The notes beneath the pieces are model-generated. The model ran no database searches. It saw nothing but the letters and a program-made list of their open reading frames with translations, and was not told where the DNA came from. Below are positions 7,508 through 15,917 of a stretch of DNA of 28,926 nucleotides, in pieces. Both the position numbers and the translations under genes were made by a program. Source of the DNA: CAYJLA01 sp964371305 (lineage in GTDB: Bacteria; Bacillota_I; Bacilli_A; RFN20; CAG-826); contig CAYJLA010000014.1 of NCBI GenBank assembly GCA_964371305.1, positions 1-28,926 on the forward strand, given 5' to 3'. Within the stretch, counting starts at the first letter, position 1, and each line of letters starts with the position of its first letter.

Positions 7508-7554
7508 ATATATTTTAAAAAGACCTCCTTCGTGGAGGTCTTTTTAAAATATAT
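7508..7554. terminator. Bidirectional terminator between rplT and thiI
   Basis: A perfect 21-bp inverted repeat (7508-7528 with 7534-7554) encloses a TTCGT loop. The inner half (AGACCTCC/GGAGGTCT) is GC-rich and the outer half is A/T, giving a U-run on either strand. It serves rplT on plus and thiI on minus. The thiI stop codon (7546-7544) lies inside the right arm. Confidence 0.93.
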
Positions 7555-8719
7555 CATTATTGTTTTTCGTTATTATGATGGTCTCTACATTTTTAATTGC
7601 TTCGTATATTAAATCATCGAACGGAGCTTTCTCTTCAAACTTTATTACTTCTTCTAAGTCTGGTTTCGTTTTTGGGTTTTTTGGTGTAAAAATTGTGCAA
7701 CAATCGATAAATGGTCTTATTGATATTTCGAACGTATTGATTTTTTTACTAATTCTAATGATCTCATCTTTATCCATGACTGCTAATGGTCTTAAAATAG
7801 GCGTGTTTGTCACTGCGTTTATTACTTTCAGCGATTGTAATGTCTGAGAAGCTACCTGCCCTACGCTTTCTCCATTACATAATGTTAAACATTTTCTTTT
7901 ACTCGCCAAAATAGATGCAATACGATACATCATTCTTCTCATTAGTGTTATTGCATATGATTCATCTCCAACTTCATATATACTTTCTTGAATTTTCGTA
8001 AAAGGGATAACATGTAGTCTAATTGTTGCTTGATACTTATTTAGAACTGTAAGTAAATCTTTTAATTTTTCAATAACGCCACTAGAAGTGTAAGGAGGAG
8101 ATGCATAATGCACACACTCAATCATGATTCCTCTTCTGATGGTTAAATACGCCGCAACTGGTGAATCAATACCCCCACTTAACATTAACATAGCCTTTCC
8201 TGCCATTCCAAGTGGGTAACCCCCACATCCTAAGTATGTATGAGCAAGAACATATGCTCCTTCATCTCTAATCTCTATAGAAATTAATATATCTGGATCA
8301 TGAACATTTACAGTTAGTGATGTGTTTTTTAAAATATTTGTAGCAACTATTCTAATTACTTTATCACTGATTATTGGATATTTCTTATTGCTTCTTTTAC
8401 ACTTTACTTTAAAGGTCAAACCCTTCTCTTGTTTTGCTATCTCTAATGATGTTTGTTTAATGACTTCAATATCATCTTCAACTCTAACAACTAAAGACAT
8501 TGAATAAATTCCTGATACATCTTTTAAAACTTCAATATATTTAGAATAATCATCATCTTTTAATTCAACATAAATATGATCGTATCTAGCCTCGATATGA
8601 GGTTTAAATTCACATAGTGCATCCTTTATATTTTTTGCTAAAGCCTTAATAAAATCCTTTTTATTTTTGCCTTTTGTTGATAACTCACCAAACCTAATCA
8701 TTATGTGACTATATTTCAT
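7544..8719 (-). CDS. thiI: tRNA 4-thiouridine synthase ThiI
   Basis: It adenylates uridine 8 of tRNA and transfers sulfur to form 4-thiouridine; it can also supply sulfur for the thiamine thiazole. The 391-residue protein has an N-terminal ferredoxin-like part, a THUMP domain (about 60-165, GCGGYP at 164-169) and a PP-loop SGGIDSP (181-187). It has no C-terminal rhodanese domain, as in Bacillus ThiI, which takes sulfur from a dedicated NifZ desulfurase. ATG 8719 was chosen because GAGGAG precedes it by six bases; an upstream extension of 16 codons lies inside the desulfurase gene. It overlaps that gene by four bases (ATGA), consistent with a dedicated donor-acceptor pair. Confidence 0.93.
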   Translation of the reverse strand: MKYSHIMIRFGELSTKGKNKKDFIKALAKNIKDALCEFKPHIEARYDHIYVELKDDDYSKYIEVLKDVSGIYSMSLVVRVEDDIEVIKQTSLEIAKQEKGLTFKVKCKRSNKKYPIISDKVIRIVATNILKNTSLTVNVHDPDILISIEIRDEGAYVLAHTYLGCGGYPLGMAGKAMLMLSGGIDSPVAAYLTIRRGIMIECVHYASPPYTSSGVIEKLKDLLTVLNKYQATIRLHVIPFTKIQESIYEVGDESYAITLMRRMMYRIASILASKRKCLTLCNGESVGQVASQTLQSLKVINAVTNTPILRPLAVMDKDEIIRISKKINTFEISIRPFIDCCTIFTPKNPKTKPDLEEVIKFEEKAPFDDLIYEAIKNVETIIITKNNNDIF

Positions 8720-9843
8720 ACTAAACTCCTCATTAATTCTTTGAAAACTTTTATAAATTCTTCGCATTGTCTTAAGTCGTTTGACTCATTAAATGACAAT
8801 CTAATTGGATTGCTTGCTAAGTGATCATTTCTTCCAAATGCTTGAAGCGATCCAGAAATCGCATCTGCTTTTGTAGTACATGCACTAGTACTTCCTACAT
8901 ATATGTTTTTTTGCGATAAACCCTCGACAATGATTGCTGACTTTTTATTTTCTAGAGAAAAATTGAGTATAAAAGGACTAAAGCTTTCAGGAATGTTTAA
9001 TACTAAATCATCTATATCACTCAAAGCATTTAGTAAAAATTTATGTAAAGAACTAACACATTCATACACTTTAGGTAGCTTTGTCATACTAGATTTAACG
9101 ACATGCGCACTAACAACGCATAATGAAACAGGCATTGTTCCAGATCTATAATTTTTTTGTTGACCACCACCGTATATTATTTGTTCAATTACCAAATTTT
9201 TTCTTTTTATTAAAAAACCACTTCCCTTAATTCCGCCTAATTTGTGTGAGGAACAACTAATTAAATCGATGTTTCTATAATCACAGTGTACTTTTCCTAT
9301 AGATTGAGTTGCATCACAATGAAATACGCACTTTCTATAATTATTCAGTATTTCTTTAATCGCTTCTAAATCATTAATTGCTCCAATTTCATTGTTGATA
9401 GACATTAATGTAACAAGTATCGTATCATTGCTCATCGAATTTCTTAATTGGCCAATATCTACACTTCCGTTTTTTGTATCAAGCAATGTAACTGTAAAAC
9501 CGTATTTTTCTTCCAAAACTTTTAGCACTTCAAGCACTGACTTATGCTCATTTTTTGCACTTATTATATGTTTTCCTCTGGACATATACTTCAATGCGTA
9601 CCCAAATATAGCGAGGTTGTTGGCCTCAGTGGCTCCAGATGTGAAAATAACTTCATATATAGAACTATCTAAAGAAAGAGATTTTAAAATAACATTAGAT
9701 GATTGTTGAATGATAGCATCACATTTAATTCCTAAATTATGAGTAGAACTACTATTACCAGGATATTCTAACTCTATTTTATTAAATAACTCTAATGCAT
9801 CACTATGCACTATGCTTGTTGCGGCATTATCGAAATATATCAT
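8716..9843 (-). CDS. Cysteine desulfurase, NifZ/IscS-like, partner of ThiI
   Basis: A PLP enzyme that takes sulfur from cysteine as a persulfide. The 375-residue protein has YFDNAAT (3-9), SGATEANN (69-76), NEHKS (98-102, His100), HCDATQSIGK (175-184, Asp177 and Gln180), SSHKLGG with PLP Lys201, RSGT (233-236), and SACTTKAD with catalytic Cys322. All catalytic residues are present. It lies between ezrA and thiI, overlapping each by four bases (ATGA). Bacillus has the same set: ezrA, nifZ, thiI. This context suggests it serves ThiI and tRNA thiolation; a general Fe-S role is possible. It ends in TGA. Its own ribosome binding site is weak, so it is likely coupled to ezrA. Confidence 0.92.
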   Translation of the reverse strand: MIYFDNAATSIVHSDALELFNKIELEYPGNSSSTHNLGIKCDAIIQQSSNVILKSLSLDSSIYEVIFTSGATEANNLAIFGYALKYMSRGKHIISAKNEHKSVLEVLKVLEEKYGFTVTLLDTKNGSVDIGQLRNSMSNDTILVTLMSINNEIGAINDLEAIKEILNNYRKCVFHCDATQSIGKVHCDYRNIDLISCSSHKLGGIKGSGFLIKRKNLVIEQIIYGGGQQKNYRSGTMPVSLCVVSAHVVKSSMTKLPKVYECVSSLHKFLLNALSDIDDLVLNIPESFSPFILNFSLENKKSAIIVEGLSQKNIYVGSTSACTTKADAISGSLQAFGRNDHLASNPIRLSFNESNDLRQCEEFIKVFKELMRSLV

Positions 9844-11546
9844 TTTCTTGTATTGTGCATTCTAGAATTTTGAAGCAAAACACCAGACTGATCATAGCAT
9901 TTTTTGAATTCGCCAGAGAAAAATAATTTTTCACATTGTGTAAGCGTCATATGAGTATCATTAAATTGACCTCTCTCGCGATTACCAAAGACCATTGCTG
10001 TTTCCGCTAAACTCATATAATTTAAATCACTTTCGATAGTGTTAATAACAACAGCACCAGAAGTAGATAATTTTTCAACATAAGTATTTACAAGTTCTAC
10101 ATCAATAGGCAATCGAACAAGAGAATCGTGTATTTTTGACAACAATTCATATATATCATCAATGGAGTATCTATGAATTTTAGCATATTCCTCAATAGAT
10201 ATTGTATCTAATTGAATTTCAGCGCGCTGCACTTTAAAATAGAAATCTCTAGAAAATTCATAGGCTTTATTTGAATCGGCTTTCAATGAATTTCTATATT
10301 TCATAAAATCATTCATTGCAATTTCAATTCTAGTAGTTTCTTCCTTTAGTAAGTCCATTTTGCTTGCTAAAAAGGAAAAAGCCTGTTTTGTTGAAGAGTG
10401 TATAAATGTATCAAGTGATCTTTTCAATCTTGATGCATTATCAACATAAGTTTGAATTTGCTTTAACAATTCTTTTTTTTCAAAGCTTATTATATAAATT
10501 TTTTCTATTGAAGGCACGGAGTTACATAATTTGATAAACTCTCGCTCAATTTCACTAGTCTTATGATAAACTTCATTGCACTCAGCCTCAAATCTATTTT
10601 TATCATTTTTTTCTTTTTCAAAACCGTCTAAATAAGTGTCAATAACCTTAACAATTTGAAGCAACTTACTTTCAGCATTTTTAACTTTAAATTGTTTTAT
10701 ATCCTCTTTAATGCTTGTGAGGTATTTACGTAAATCCTCAATTACATTATAGGTAATTAGATGATTTAAAGGAATCTTCAAATCATTCATTTCTTTAAAT
10801 TTATTTTCCAATGTTATAATCTTAGAAGGAACCATTTCATCACAATATAAACATAATGTAGGCGCCTCATTCATAACACTTTTTAGTTCTGAAACAACTG
10901 ATTTTATGTTTGGGATTAATTCAACGGCTTCATCATACTTTGCACTTTCCACTAAACTATCGTGATCAGCAAACATTACTTCTATTTTGGTAAATACTTC
11001 TTCAAACGAAATGGCTAAAAGTTGTATTTCTGACTGTTTTTCTATGAAAACTTGTTTAACCAAACGCAAAGATTCCTTAACTTCTAAAGAAGCTTGTCTA
11101 GCATTTTCTTCAGGTTTTATTATATCTTGCAAATCTTTATTAAAGGTTTGTACTTCTTTATCAAAAATTGCTATAAGTTCTTTTGTTTTTATGAATGACT
11201 GCTTTATCCCTTTATACTCACCATTATCAACAAGTCTTTTTAATTCATTGATCGACTTTTGAGCAACGCTATCACTTTTGTCTCTAATCTCTTTAAAACG
11301 TCTTAAAAAATTAGCATGTTGTTCAGTATATAACAAATTCCTTCTAGATATAATTTCTAATCTCGCTACATATTGGGCATCTTGACCAATTAAAAGACCG
11401 TGCAAATATTCAAATTTTCTATCTAATAATCTTATTTGTCTCTTTATAGAACGTCTAGAGAACACAAAAATATATAAAACAACCAATAATGCAACAGCAA
11501 CTAATGATGATAAGCTAATTATAATAATTAAGATAGTTTGATTCAT
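9840..11546 (-). CDS. ezrA: Septation ring formation regulator EzrA
   Basis: EzrA is a membrane-anchored spectrin-like protein that controls FtsZ ring assembly. From ATG 11546 the protein has 568 residues, close to Bacillus EzrA (about 560). One transmembrane helix (about 3-27, rich in Ile, Leu and Val) comes first with a very short outside N-terminus, then SRRSIKRQIRLLDRKFEYLH and long coiled-coil helices to the end. An upstream start at 11570 would add eight residues but lacks a ribosome binding site and would place the -10 box inside the gene. No Shine-Dalgarno is visible at 11546 either; an extended -10 ends eight bases before the ATG, so the mRNA may be leaderless. It is the first gene of ezrA-desulfurase-thiI and divergent from rpsD. 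Confidence 0.88.
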   Translation of the reverse strand: MNQTILIIIISLSSLVAVALLVVLYIFVFSRRSIKRQIRLLDRKFEYLHGLLIGQDAQYVARLEIISRRNLLYTEQHANFLRRFKEIRDKSDSVAQKSINELKRLVDNGEYKGIKQSFIKTKELIAIFDKEVQTFNKDLQDIIKPEENARQASLEVKESLRLVKQVFIEKQSEIQLLAISFEEVFTKIEVMFADHDSLVESAKYDEAVELIPNIKSVVSELKSVMNEAPTLCLYCDEMVPSKIITLENKFKEMNDLKIPLNHLITYNVIEDLRKYLTSIKEDIKQFKVKNAESKLLQIVKVIDTYLDGFEKEKNDKNRFEAECNEVYHKTSEIEREFIKLCNSVPSIEKIYIISFEKKELLKQIQTYVDNASRLKRSLDTFIHSSTKQAFSFLASKMDLLKEETTRIEIAMNDFMKYRNSLKADSNKAYEFSRDFYFKVQRAEIQLDTISIEEYAKIHRYSIDDIYELLSKIHDSLVRLPIDVELVNTYVEKLSTSGAVVINTIESDLNYMSLAETAMVFGNRERGQFNDTHMTLTQCEKLFFSGEFKKCYDQSGVLLQNSRMHNTRK

Positions 11547-11553
11547 ATTTTTT

Positions 11554-11562
11554 ATTATACCA
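11554..11562 (-). promoter_or_regulatory. Extended -10 promoter of ezrA, apparently leaderless
   Basis: TGGTATAAT on the minus strand (11562-11554) is a perfect extended -10 (TGnTATAAT). Its last base is eight bases before the A of ATG 11546. No clear -35 is needed for this class. The expected transcript starts at the ATG. Confidence 0.6.
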
Positions 11563-11624
11563 CTATGCATTAATAAAAAAAATAGATTTTATATAATAAA
11601 AGTATGAATTTCTGCATAATAACG

Positions 11625-11653
11625 TTGACATTATTTTATTATAATCATATAAT
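11625..11653 (+). promoter_or_regulatory. Consensus promoter of rpsD
   Basis: TTGACA (11625-11630), a 17-base spacer and TATAAT (11648-11653) match the housekeeping sigma factor consensus exactly. Predicted start is near 11660, leaving a leader of about 140 bases. Confidence 0.93.
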
Positions 11654-11659
11654 ATTAAA

Positions 11660-11790
11660 GCAAGTAAAGAGCATGTTAGTACAACCTGACCGATGTTTCT
11701 ATAAAAAAGTAACCGACGCTATGAGGTGAAAAGAAATACATCCGAGAATTGGAGCTAACACCTAGAACTTTATTTATGCAAATTTAGTGA
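11660..11790 (+). ncRNA. S4-type autoregulatory leader of rpsD
   Basis: The long leader contains long-range pairings: GTTAG 11675-11679 with CTAAC 11755-11759, and AGGTG 11724-11728 with CACCT 11759-11763, which are close to mutually exclusive and compatible with a pseudoknot-type fold. In Bacillus, rpsD is a monocistronic gene repressed by S4 through its leader. Position and gene identity support this; the fold has not been tested against a model. Confidence 0.65.
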
Positions 11791-11802
11791 AAGGAGAACA
11801 AA

Positions 11803-12408
11803 ATGAGATACACTGGTTCAGTCTGGAAAAGATCACGTAGACTTGGTTTTTCTATTTTAGAAAACGGAAAAGAACTAGCAAAACGTCCATATGCACCTGG
11901 TCAACACGGAAATTCCCGTAGGAAAAAGACATCTGAATATGGTAAACAGTTAATCGAAAAACAAAAATTGTGTCAAATGTATGGTGTTAATGAACGTCAA
12001 TTCCGTCGTTTATTTACTATTGCATCTAACTCAAAAGAAGTTACTGGTATTGCTTTCTTCCGTATTCTTGAAAGTAGATTAGATAACCTTGTTTATCGTA
12101 TGGGTTTTGCGAACACTCGTCGCGCAGCTCGTCAAATGGTTAATCACGGACACGTACAAGTTAATGGTAAAAAAGTCGATATTCCAAGTTATCTTTGTAA
12201 ATTAGAAGACGTACTTTCTATTAGAGAATCTAGTAGAGATATGAAAATCATCAAAGAAAATCTTGAATTAAGACCTTCAACCTTCCCAACAGTAAGCGTT
12301 GACGCTGAAAAAATGGAAGGTAAATTCCTAAGACATGCTGATAGACGTGAGTTACCAAGAGATATTAATGAAGCGTTAGTTATTGAATACTACAACCGCT
12401 TGCTCTAA
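11803..12408 (+). CDS. rpsD: 30S ribosomal protein uS4
   Basis: The 201-residue protein has the uS4 layout: MRYTGSVWKRSRRLGFSI, RPYAPGQHGNSRRKK (43-57), KLCQMYGVNERQFRRLF, then the S4 RNA-binding domain LESRLDNLVYRMGFANTRRA with RQMVNHGHVQVNGKKVDIPS. It is the zinc-free form: the N-terminus lacks the Cys cluster. In the cell it starts 30S assembly on 16S rRNA and in Bacillus represses its own mRNA. GAAAGGAG lies just upstream of ATG 11803. The gene is alone in its transcript, with a strong promoter and a terminator at 12421-12451, and convergent with tyrS. rpsD next to tyrS is the Bacillus order. Confidence 0.97.
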   Translation: MRYTGSVWKRSRRLGFSILENGKELAKRPYAPGQHGNSRRKKTSEYGKQLIEKQKLCQMYGVNERQFRRLFTIASNSKEVTGIAFFRILESRLDNLVYRMGFANTRRAARQMVNHGHVQVNGKKVDIPSYLCKLEDVLSIRESSRDMKIIKENLELRPSTFPTVSVDAEKMEGKFLRHADRRELPRDINEALVIEYYNRLL

Positions 12409-12420
12409 TACACAAGCAAC

Positions 12421-12451
12421 AAAAAACTCCACAGAAATTGTGGAGTTTTTT
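12421..12451. terminator. Bidirectional terminator between rpsD and tyrS
   Basis: A perfect 13-bp stem (12421-12433 with 12439-12451) has a GAAAT loop; the core is ACTCCACA/TGTGGAGT flanked by A and T runs, so it can act on both strands. Confidence 0.92.
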
Positions 12452-12460
12452 TATTTATAT

Positions 12461-13711
12461 TTAGTTTATAACTGCTAGATACCAATTCTTTTTCCCGCGT
12501 TTAATCATAAAATATTTTTTATGAAGTGCATTTTCTTTTGTAAGAATATATGATTCTTCACTTATTTTGTGTCCATTTATAGATACGGAGTTAGATTTAA
12601 TAAATTCTCTTGCTTCGCGTTTAGAACTGCAAGCCTTAATTTCGATTAATGCATCCACTATACAAATGTTATTAGGAAGATTACTCTTTAAACTTCCAAG
12701 TAGTTCAATAATATTTTCTTCACTCAATGATGCTACATCGCAGGAAAATAAAGCTTGTGACATTTTAATAGCTTCATCAACTTCTTTTTCATTATGAACG
12801 ATTTTAGTCACTTCATAAGCTAATGTTTTTTGCGCCACTCTACTACCTAAATTAAGTTCATGTTCTTTTCTAATTATTTCAATTTCTTCTAAACTTAAAA
12901 ATGTAAAGACCTTTAAATATTTCACTGCATCTTCATCAGCCACATTTAACAAATATTGATATAGTTTATAAGGAGATGTTAGTTTTGGATCCAAATACAA
13001 AGCACCGCCCTCAGATTTTCCAAATTTTGTTCCATCAGATTTAGTGACTAAATGATTTGTAAAAACACCGACATCAGCTTCAGGACCTTCATTTTTTCTA
13101 ATTAGTTCGAGTCCGCTTGTTAAATTTCCCCATTGATCACTGCCGCCAAATTGAACTTTACAATCAAATTGTTTGAATAAATGATAAAAGTCTGCAGCCT
13201 GTAATATTGAATAGGTAAATTCAGTAAAAGATATTCCATCATCAAGTCTATTTGCAACAATATCTTTAGCTAACATATAATTAACTGTAAAACACTTTCC
13301 ATAATCTCTTAAAAATTCTATAATGCTAATTTTACTTAGCCAGTCATTATTATTAACTAAAAGCCCTTTAGTATTATCATTAAGATCAATGTATTTAGAA
13401 AGTTGTTTTCTTATACATTCAACATTATGTAAAACCATCTCGTCTGTTTGTAAATTTCTTTCCTTAGATTTTCCACTAGGATCTCCAATCATTCCAGTTC
13501 CGCCACCAACTAATGCAATAACTTTATGCCCTGCACGTTGAAGTCTCATTAATATTGAGATAGGAACAAAGTTCCCTAAATGCATGCTTGTTGCTGTAGG
13601 ATCAAAACCACAATATACAGTTTGCTTTTTTGAAAATAACTCTAGCACTTTTTCTTTGTTTGAAAAATCTTTGATTATTCCGCGTTCAATTAATTCATTA
13701 ATTATATTCAT
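12461..13711 (-). CDS. tyrS: Tyrosyl-tRNA synthetase
   Basis: It charges tRNA-Tyr. The 416-residue class I enzyme has the YCGFDPTATSMHLGN signature (33-47, with HLGN as the HIGH motif), QFGGSDQWGN (187-196) and KFGKS (229-233) as the KMSKS motif, plus a C-terminal S4-like RNA-binding domain from about 350. ATG 13711 is preferred: AGAGGTG lies six bases upstream, and the GTG at 13720 is part of that ribosome binding site. It follows the LacI-type gene after 12 bases, so it is probably read from that promoter. No T-box leader is visible, unlike Bacillus tyrS. Confidence 0.95.
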   Translation of the reverse strand: MNIINELIERGIIKDFSNKEKVLELFSKKQTVYCGFDPTATSMHLGNFVPISILMRLQRAGHKVIALVGGGTGMIGDPSGKSKERNLQTDEMVLHNVECIRKQLSKYIDLNDNTKGLLVNNNDWLSKISIIEFLRDYGKCFTVNYMLAKDIVANRLDDGISFTEFTYSILQAADFYHLFKQFDCKVQFGGSDQWGNLTSGLELIRKNEGPEADVGVFTNHLVTKSDGTKFGKSEGGALYLDPKLTSPYKLYQYLLNVADEDAVKYLKVFTFLSLEEIEIIRKEHELNLGSRVAQKTLAYEVTKIVHNEKEVDEAIKMSQALFSCDVASLSEENIIELLGSLKSNLPNNICIVDALIEIKACSSKREAREFIKSNSVSINGHKISEESYILTKENALHKKYFMIKRGKKNWYLAVIN

Positions 13712-13723
13712 AAACAACACCTC

Positions 13724-14725
13724 TTATTCTTCAGTAGAATCACGTTTTACATATACAGATCTTACTTTTTCTTTCTTTTCACTTAATTCATTATTCAATA
13801 ATTGATTCAACATTTGCATAGATTTTATACCAATTTGATGCATATCTAAATGTAACGATGATATCGTAGGTCTAATTATATTTGCGTATTTAGTTCCGAT
13901 TAAAGATAAGACTTCAATATCTTCAGGCACTCTTAAATTTGAGTCAGTAGCAGCATTGATAACTGCTGCTGCAATTGAATCACGATAAGCGATATAATAT
14001 CCTTTTTTTGTTGTTTTGAAAACATCTAAAAAATCATTATATGTTTTAGTATATGAATCATCACAATCATAAATTGAATATGGTTTTGAAAGCTCATTAT
14101 GAGTTGTAACGAACATTCTTTCGACACGTTCTAACAATCTACCAGCATTTGAAACATGTAAGAAAATCATAGGTTTTGATTTATCTCTAAGTAGTTGTTT
14201 TGAAAGAATTTCTTTAAATAATCTTTCAACTCCTAAAGTTATACAACCAACCGTTTCCGCAACAATTTTATTATTGACAGCAATTACTGGAACGGTATAA
14301 GAAGCTATAGTTTCAATTTCTGCTACATCTAACTCATCGTCGAATATAATAGCACCATCAACGTGTGATTGAATTACTTTTTCAACAACCTCTATAACTT
14401 CTTTTTTATCATGACTAGTAGTAAAAAGAGATATATCAAATCCGCTATTCCTTGCCTCTTCAGCGATCCCATTCAACATATTGGCAATGTATACATAATT
14501 AGCAGAAGGTATAATAACACCAATATTAGTCGACTTGTTTGTTGCTAAAGCTTTGGCAACACCACTTGGTTTATAACCTAGTGATTCAATAACTTTTCTT
14601 ACTTTGATTTTAGTTTTTTCTGTAACATTGTCTTTATTGTTAATTACCCTGGAAACAGTTGCAAGCGAAACACCGCTTATTTTAGCCACTTCGTAAATAG
14701 TCACTCTATTTTTTAAATTATCCAT
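13724..14725 (-). CDS. LacI-family transcription regulator, CcpA-like
   Basis: The 333-residue protein has a LacI helix-turn-helix at the N-terminus (VTIYEVAKISGVSLATVSRV, 8-27), a hinge helix (about 52-62, SGVAKALATNK) and a periplasmic-binding-protein-like core starting STNIGVIIPS. The N-terminus resembles CcpA, and Bacillus also has ccpA in the tyrS-rpsD neighbourhood, so a carbon-control role is plausible. The effector domain diverges from Bacillus CcpA, so a sugar-specific repressor remains possible. GGAGGG precedes ATG 14725. Its promoter carries a cre-like site (14751-14764), suggesting autoregulation. tyrS follows 12 bases downstream. Confidence 0.85.
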   Translation of the reverse strand: MDNLKNRVTIYEVAKISGVSLATVSRVINNKDNVTEKTKIKVRKVIESLGYKPSGVAKALATNKSTNIGVIIPSANYVYIANMLNGIAEEARNSGFDISLFTTSHDKKEVIEVVEKVIQSHVDGAIIFDDELDVAEIETIASYTVPVIAVNNKIVAETVGCITLGVERLFKEILSKQLLRDKSKPMIFLHVSNAGRLLERVERMFVTTHNELSKPYSIYDCDDSYTKTYNDFLDVFKTTKKGYYIAYRDSIAAAVINAATDSNLRVPEDIEVLSLIGTKYANIIRPTISSLHLDMHQIGIKSMQMLNQLLNNELSEKKEKVRSVYVKRDSTEE

Positions 14726-14743
14726 ATAAAGCCCTCCATATTT

Positions 14744-14764
14744 ATTATAATGAAACTGCTTACA
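14744..14764 (-). promoter_or_regulatory. cre-like operator and -10 box of the LacI-type gene
   Basis: On the minus strand TGTAAGCAGTTTCA (14764-14751) matches the CcpA operator consensus TGWNANCGNTNWCA at all but one position (A for the central G). TATAAT (14749-14744) follows after one base, so a bound repressor would cover the promoter spacer. A shorter related dyad, TGTAAATTTTCA, lies just upstream (14784-14773). The -35 is not clear. Confidence 0.5.
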
Positions 14765-14811
14765 TTTTGGTATGAAAATTTACATTTTTTGATTATTTAA
14801 AACATTTAATT

Positions 14812-15915
14812 TTAATATATTGGATATTTAACAACTTGTAATCTTGCATTTTCAATGTTATTTCTTCCAACTTTAGCCTGATGTCTGCCGTTTAACTTAA
14901 CTAAATCTCCTGTAAAACCAACAGTAGAATTATTAACGAAGAAAGAACCAACACCATACATATCAACAGGTACATTATTACTTGTCCACTCACGAATCTT
15001 AGAATCATTAAAAGATGAGGAAACAATAATTTTTACATGATTAAATTTACGTTTATTTAATTCTTTCCTTAATGCTATAATCAACTCTTTACAAACGCCT
15101 CTAGCATCAAAGGATGAAATGTCTTTATCATCAAAATATCTATCTATAAGTGCCTTAGAAGTATCTACACGCACGGCATTAAGTTGTTCTTTTAATTCGG
15201 TAGCTAGTCGAATTGAATCTTCGATGACATTGTTATTGTAATCAACTAAGGCTGTAATTTTCTCATTAGGGAAAGTTTTTTTATAGAGCTTTGCAGCTTT
15301 CAAAATGTCGCCACCGCATACTTGAATTAAAGCATGAGGCATCGTGCCCATACCTTTTCCATTCCACCACAAACCTTGCGCATTGGTTGACACTTTTCGA
15401 ATTCCAGCTACATAGCTTGCGTATCCATCACCGATTTGGGTTAAATAGTCATCTTGGCGGTCAGCCATTGAAAAAACATCTTTACCATTAGCGGCCATAA
15501 TAACTTTATGTGTATTAGTAGCCACACTAGTTCTTCTAGCTAAAATTCCATCAATCACACTTTCTAAATAACCAAAATTTTGATATTTCCCAGTTATTTT
15601 TAAAACCGGTTCGTTCGCTTGAACTATATCTCCATCGTTAAGTGCTTCAATTATTAATTCATTTGGGTTAATAGCAAAAGTATGTATCAAAGCAATTACT
15701 TCATCAAGTCCACATACCATAACATTAGGTGTTCTTTGAAAAAATTGCATAGTAACAATATTTTGTGGAATATTTTCAGAAATTATTTTGGAAGCTTTGA
15801 TAAAATAATTTGCACAAAAAAATCCTTCTTTAATGCGACTATCAAAATTGAAAGTTTTATTTGTTAATCTAGTAATTTTGCCACTTTCCTTTAGTGTAAT
15901 TTCATGTTCTATCAT
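14812..15915 (-). CDS. pncB: Nicotinate phosphoribosyltransferase
   Basis: It likely joins nicotinate with PRPP to make nicotinate mononucleotide, the salvage entry to NAD. The 367-residue protein has MQFFQRTPNVMVCGLDEVI near residue 56, EPVLKITG, GTMPHALIQ, VDYNNNVIEDSIRLATEL and VRVDTSKAL, which match the short NAPRTase class. Substrate choice (nicotinate versus nicotinamide) is inferred from family. GGAG lies eight bases before ATG 15915. It begins two bases after the trmB stop and is the last gene of the run from glgC. The next gene downstream has its own promoter after 86 bases. Confidence 0.85.
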   Translation of the reverse strand: MIEHEITLKESGKITRLTNKTFNFDSRIKEGFFCANYFIKASKIISENIPQNIVTMQFFQRTPNVMVCGLDEVIALIHTFAINPNELIIEALNDGDIVQANEPVLKITGKYQNFGYLESVIDGILARRTSVATNTHKVIMAANGKDVFSMADRQDDYLTQIGDGYASYVAGIRKVSTNAQGLWWNGKGMGTMPHALIQVCGGDILKAAKLYKKTFPNEKITALVDYNNNVIEDSIRLATELKEQLNAVRVDTSKALIDRYFDDKDISSFDARGVCKELIIALRKELNKRKFNHVKIIVSSSFNDSKIREWTSNNVPVDMYGVGSFFVNNSTVGFTGDLVKLNGRHQAKVGRNNIENARLQVVKYPIY

Positions 15916-15917
15916 AA

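Noticed and set aside
12461..13720. GTG start at 13720 for tyrS, and similarly GTG 16547 for trmB
   Set aside because: Both GTG codons are part of the ribosome binding site of the ATG nine bases downstream.
13712..13723. T-box leader for tyrS (also sought before leuS and thrS)
   Set aside because: The spacers are 12 bases or overlaps, too short to hold a T-box.
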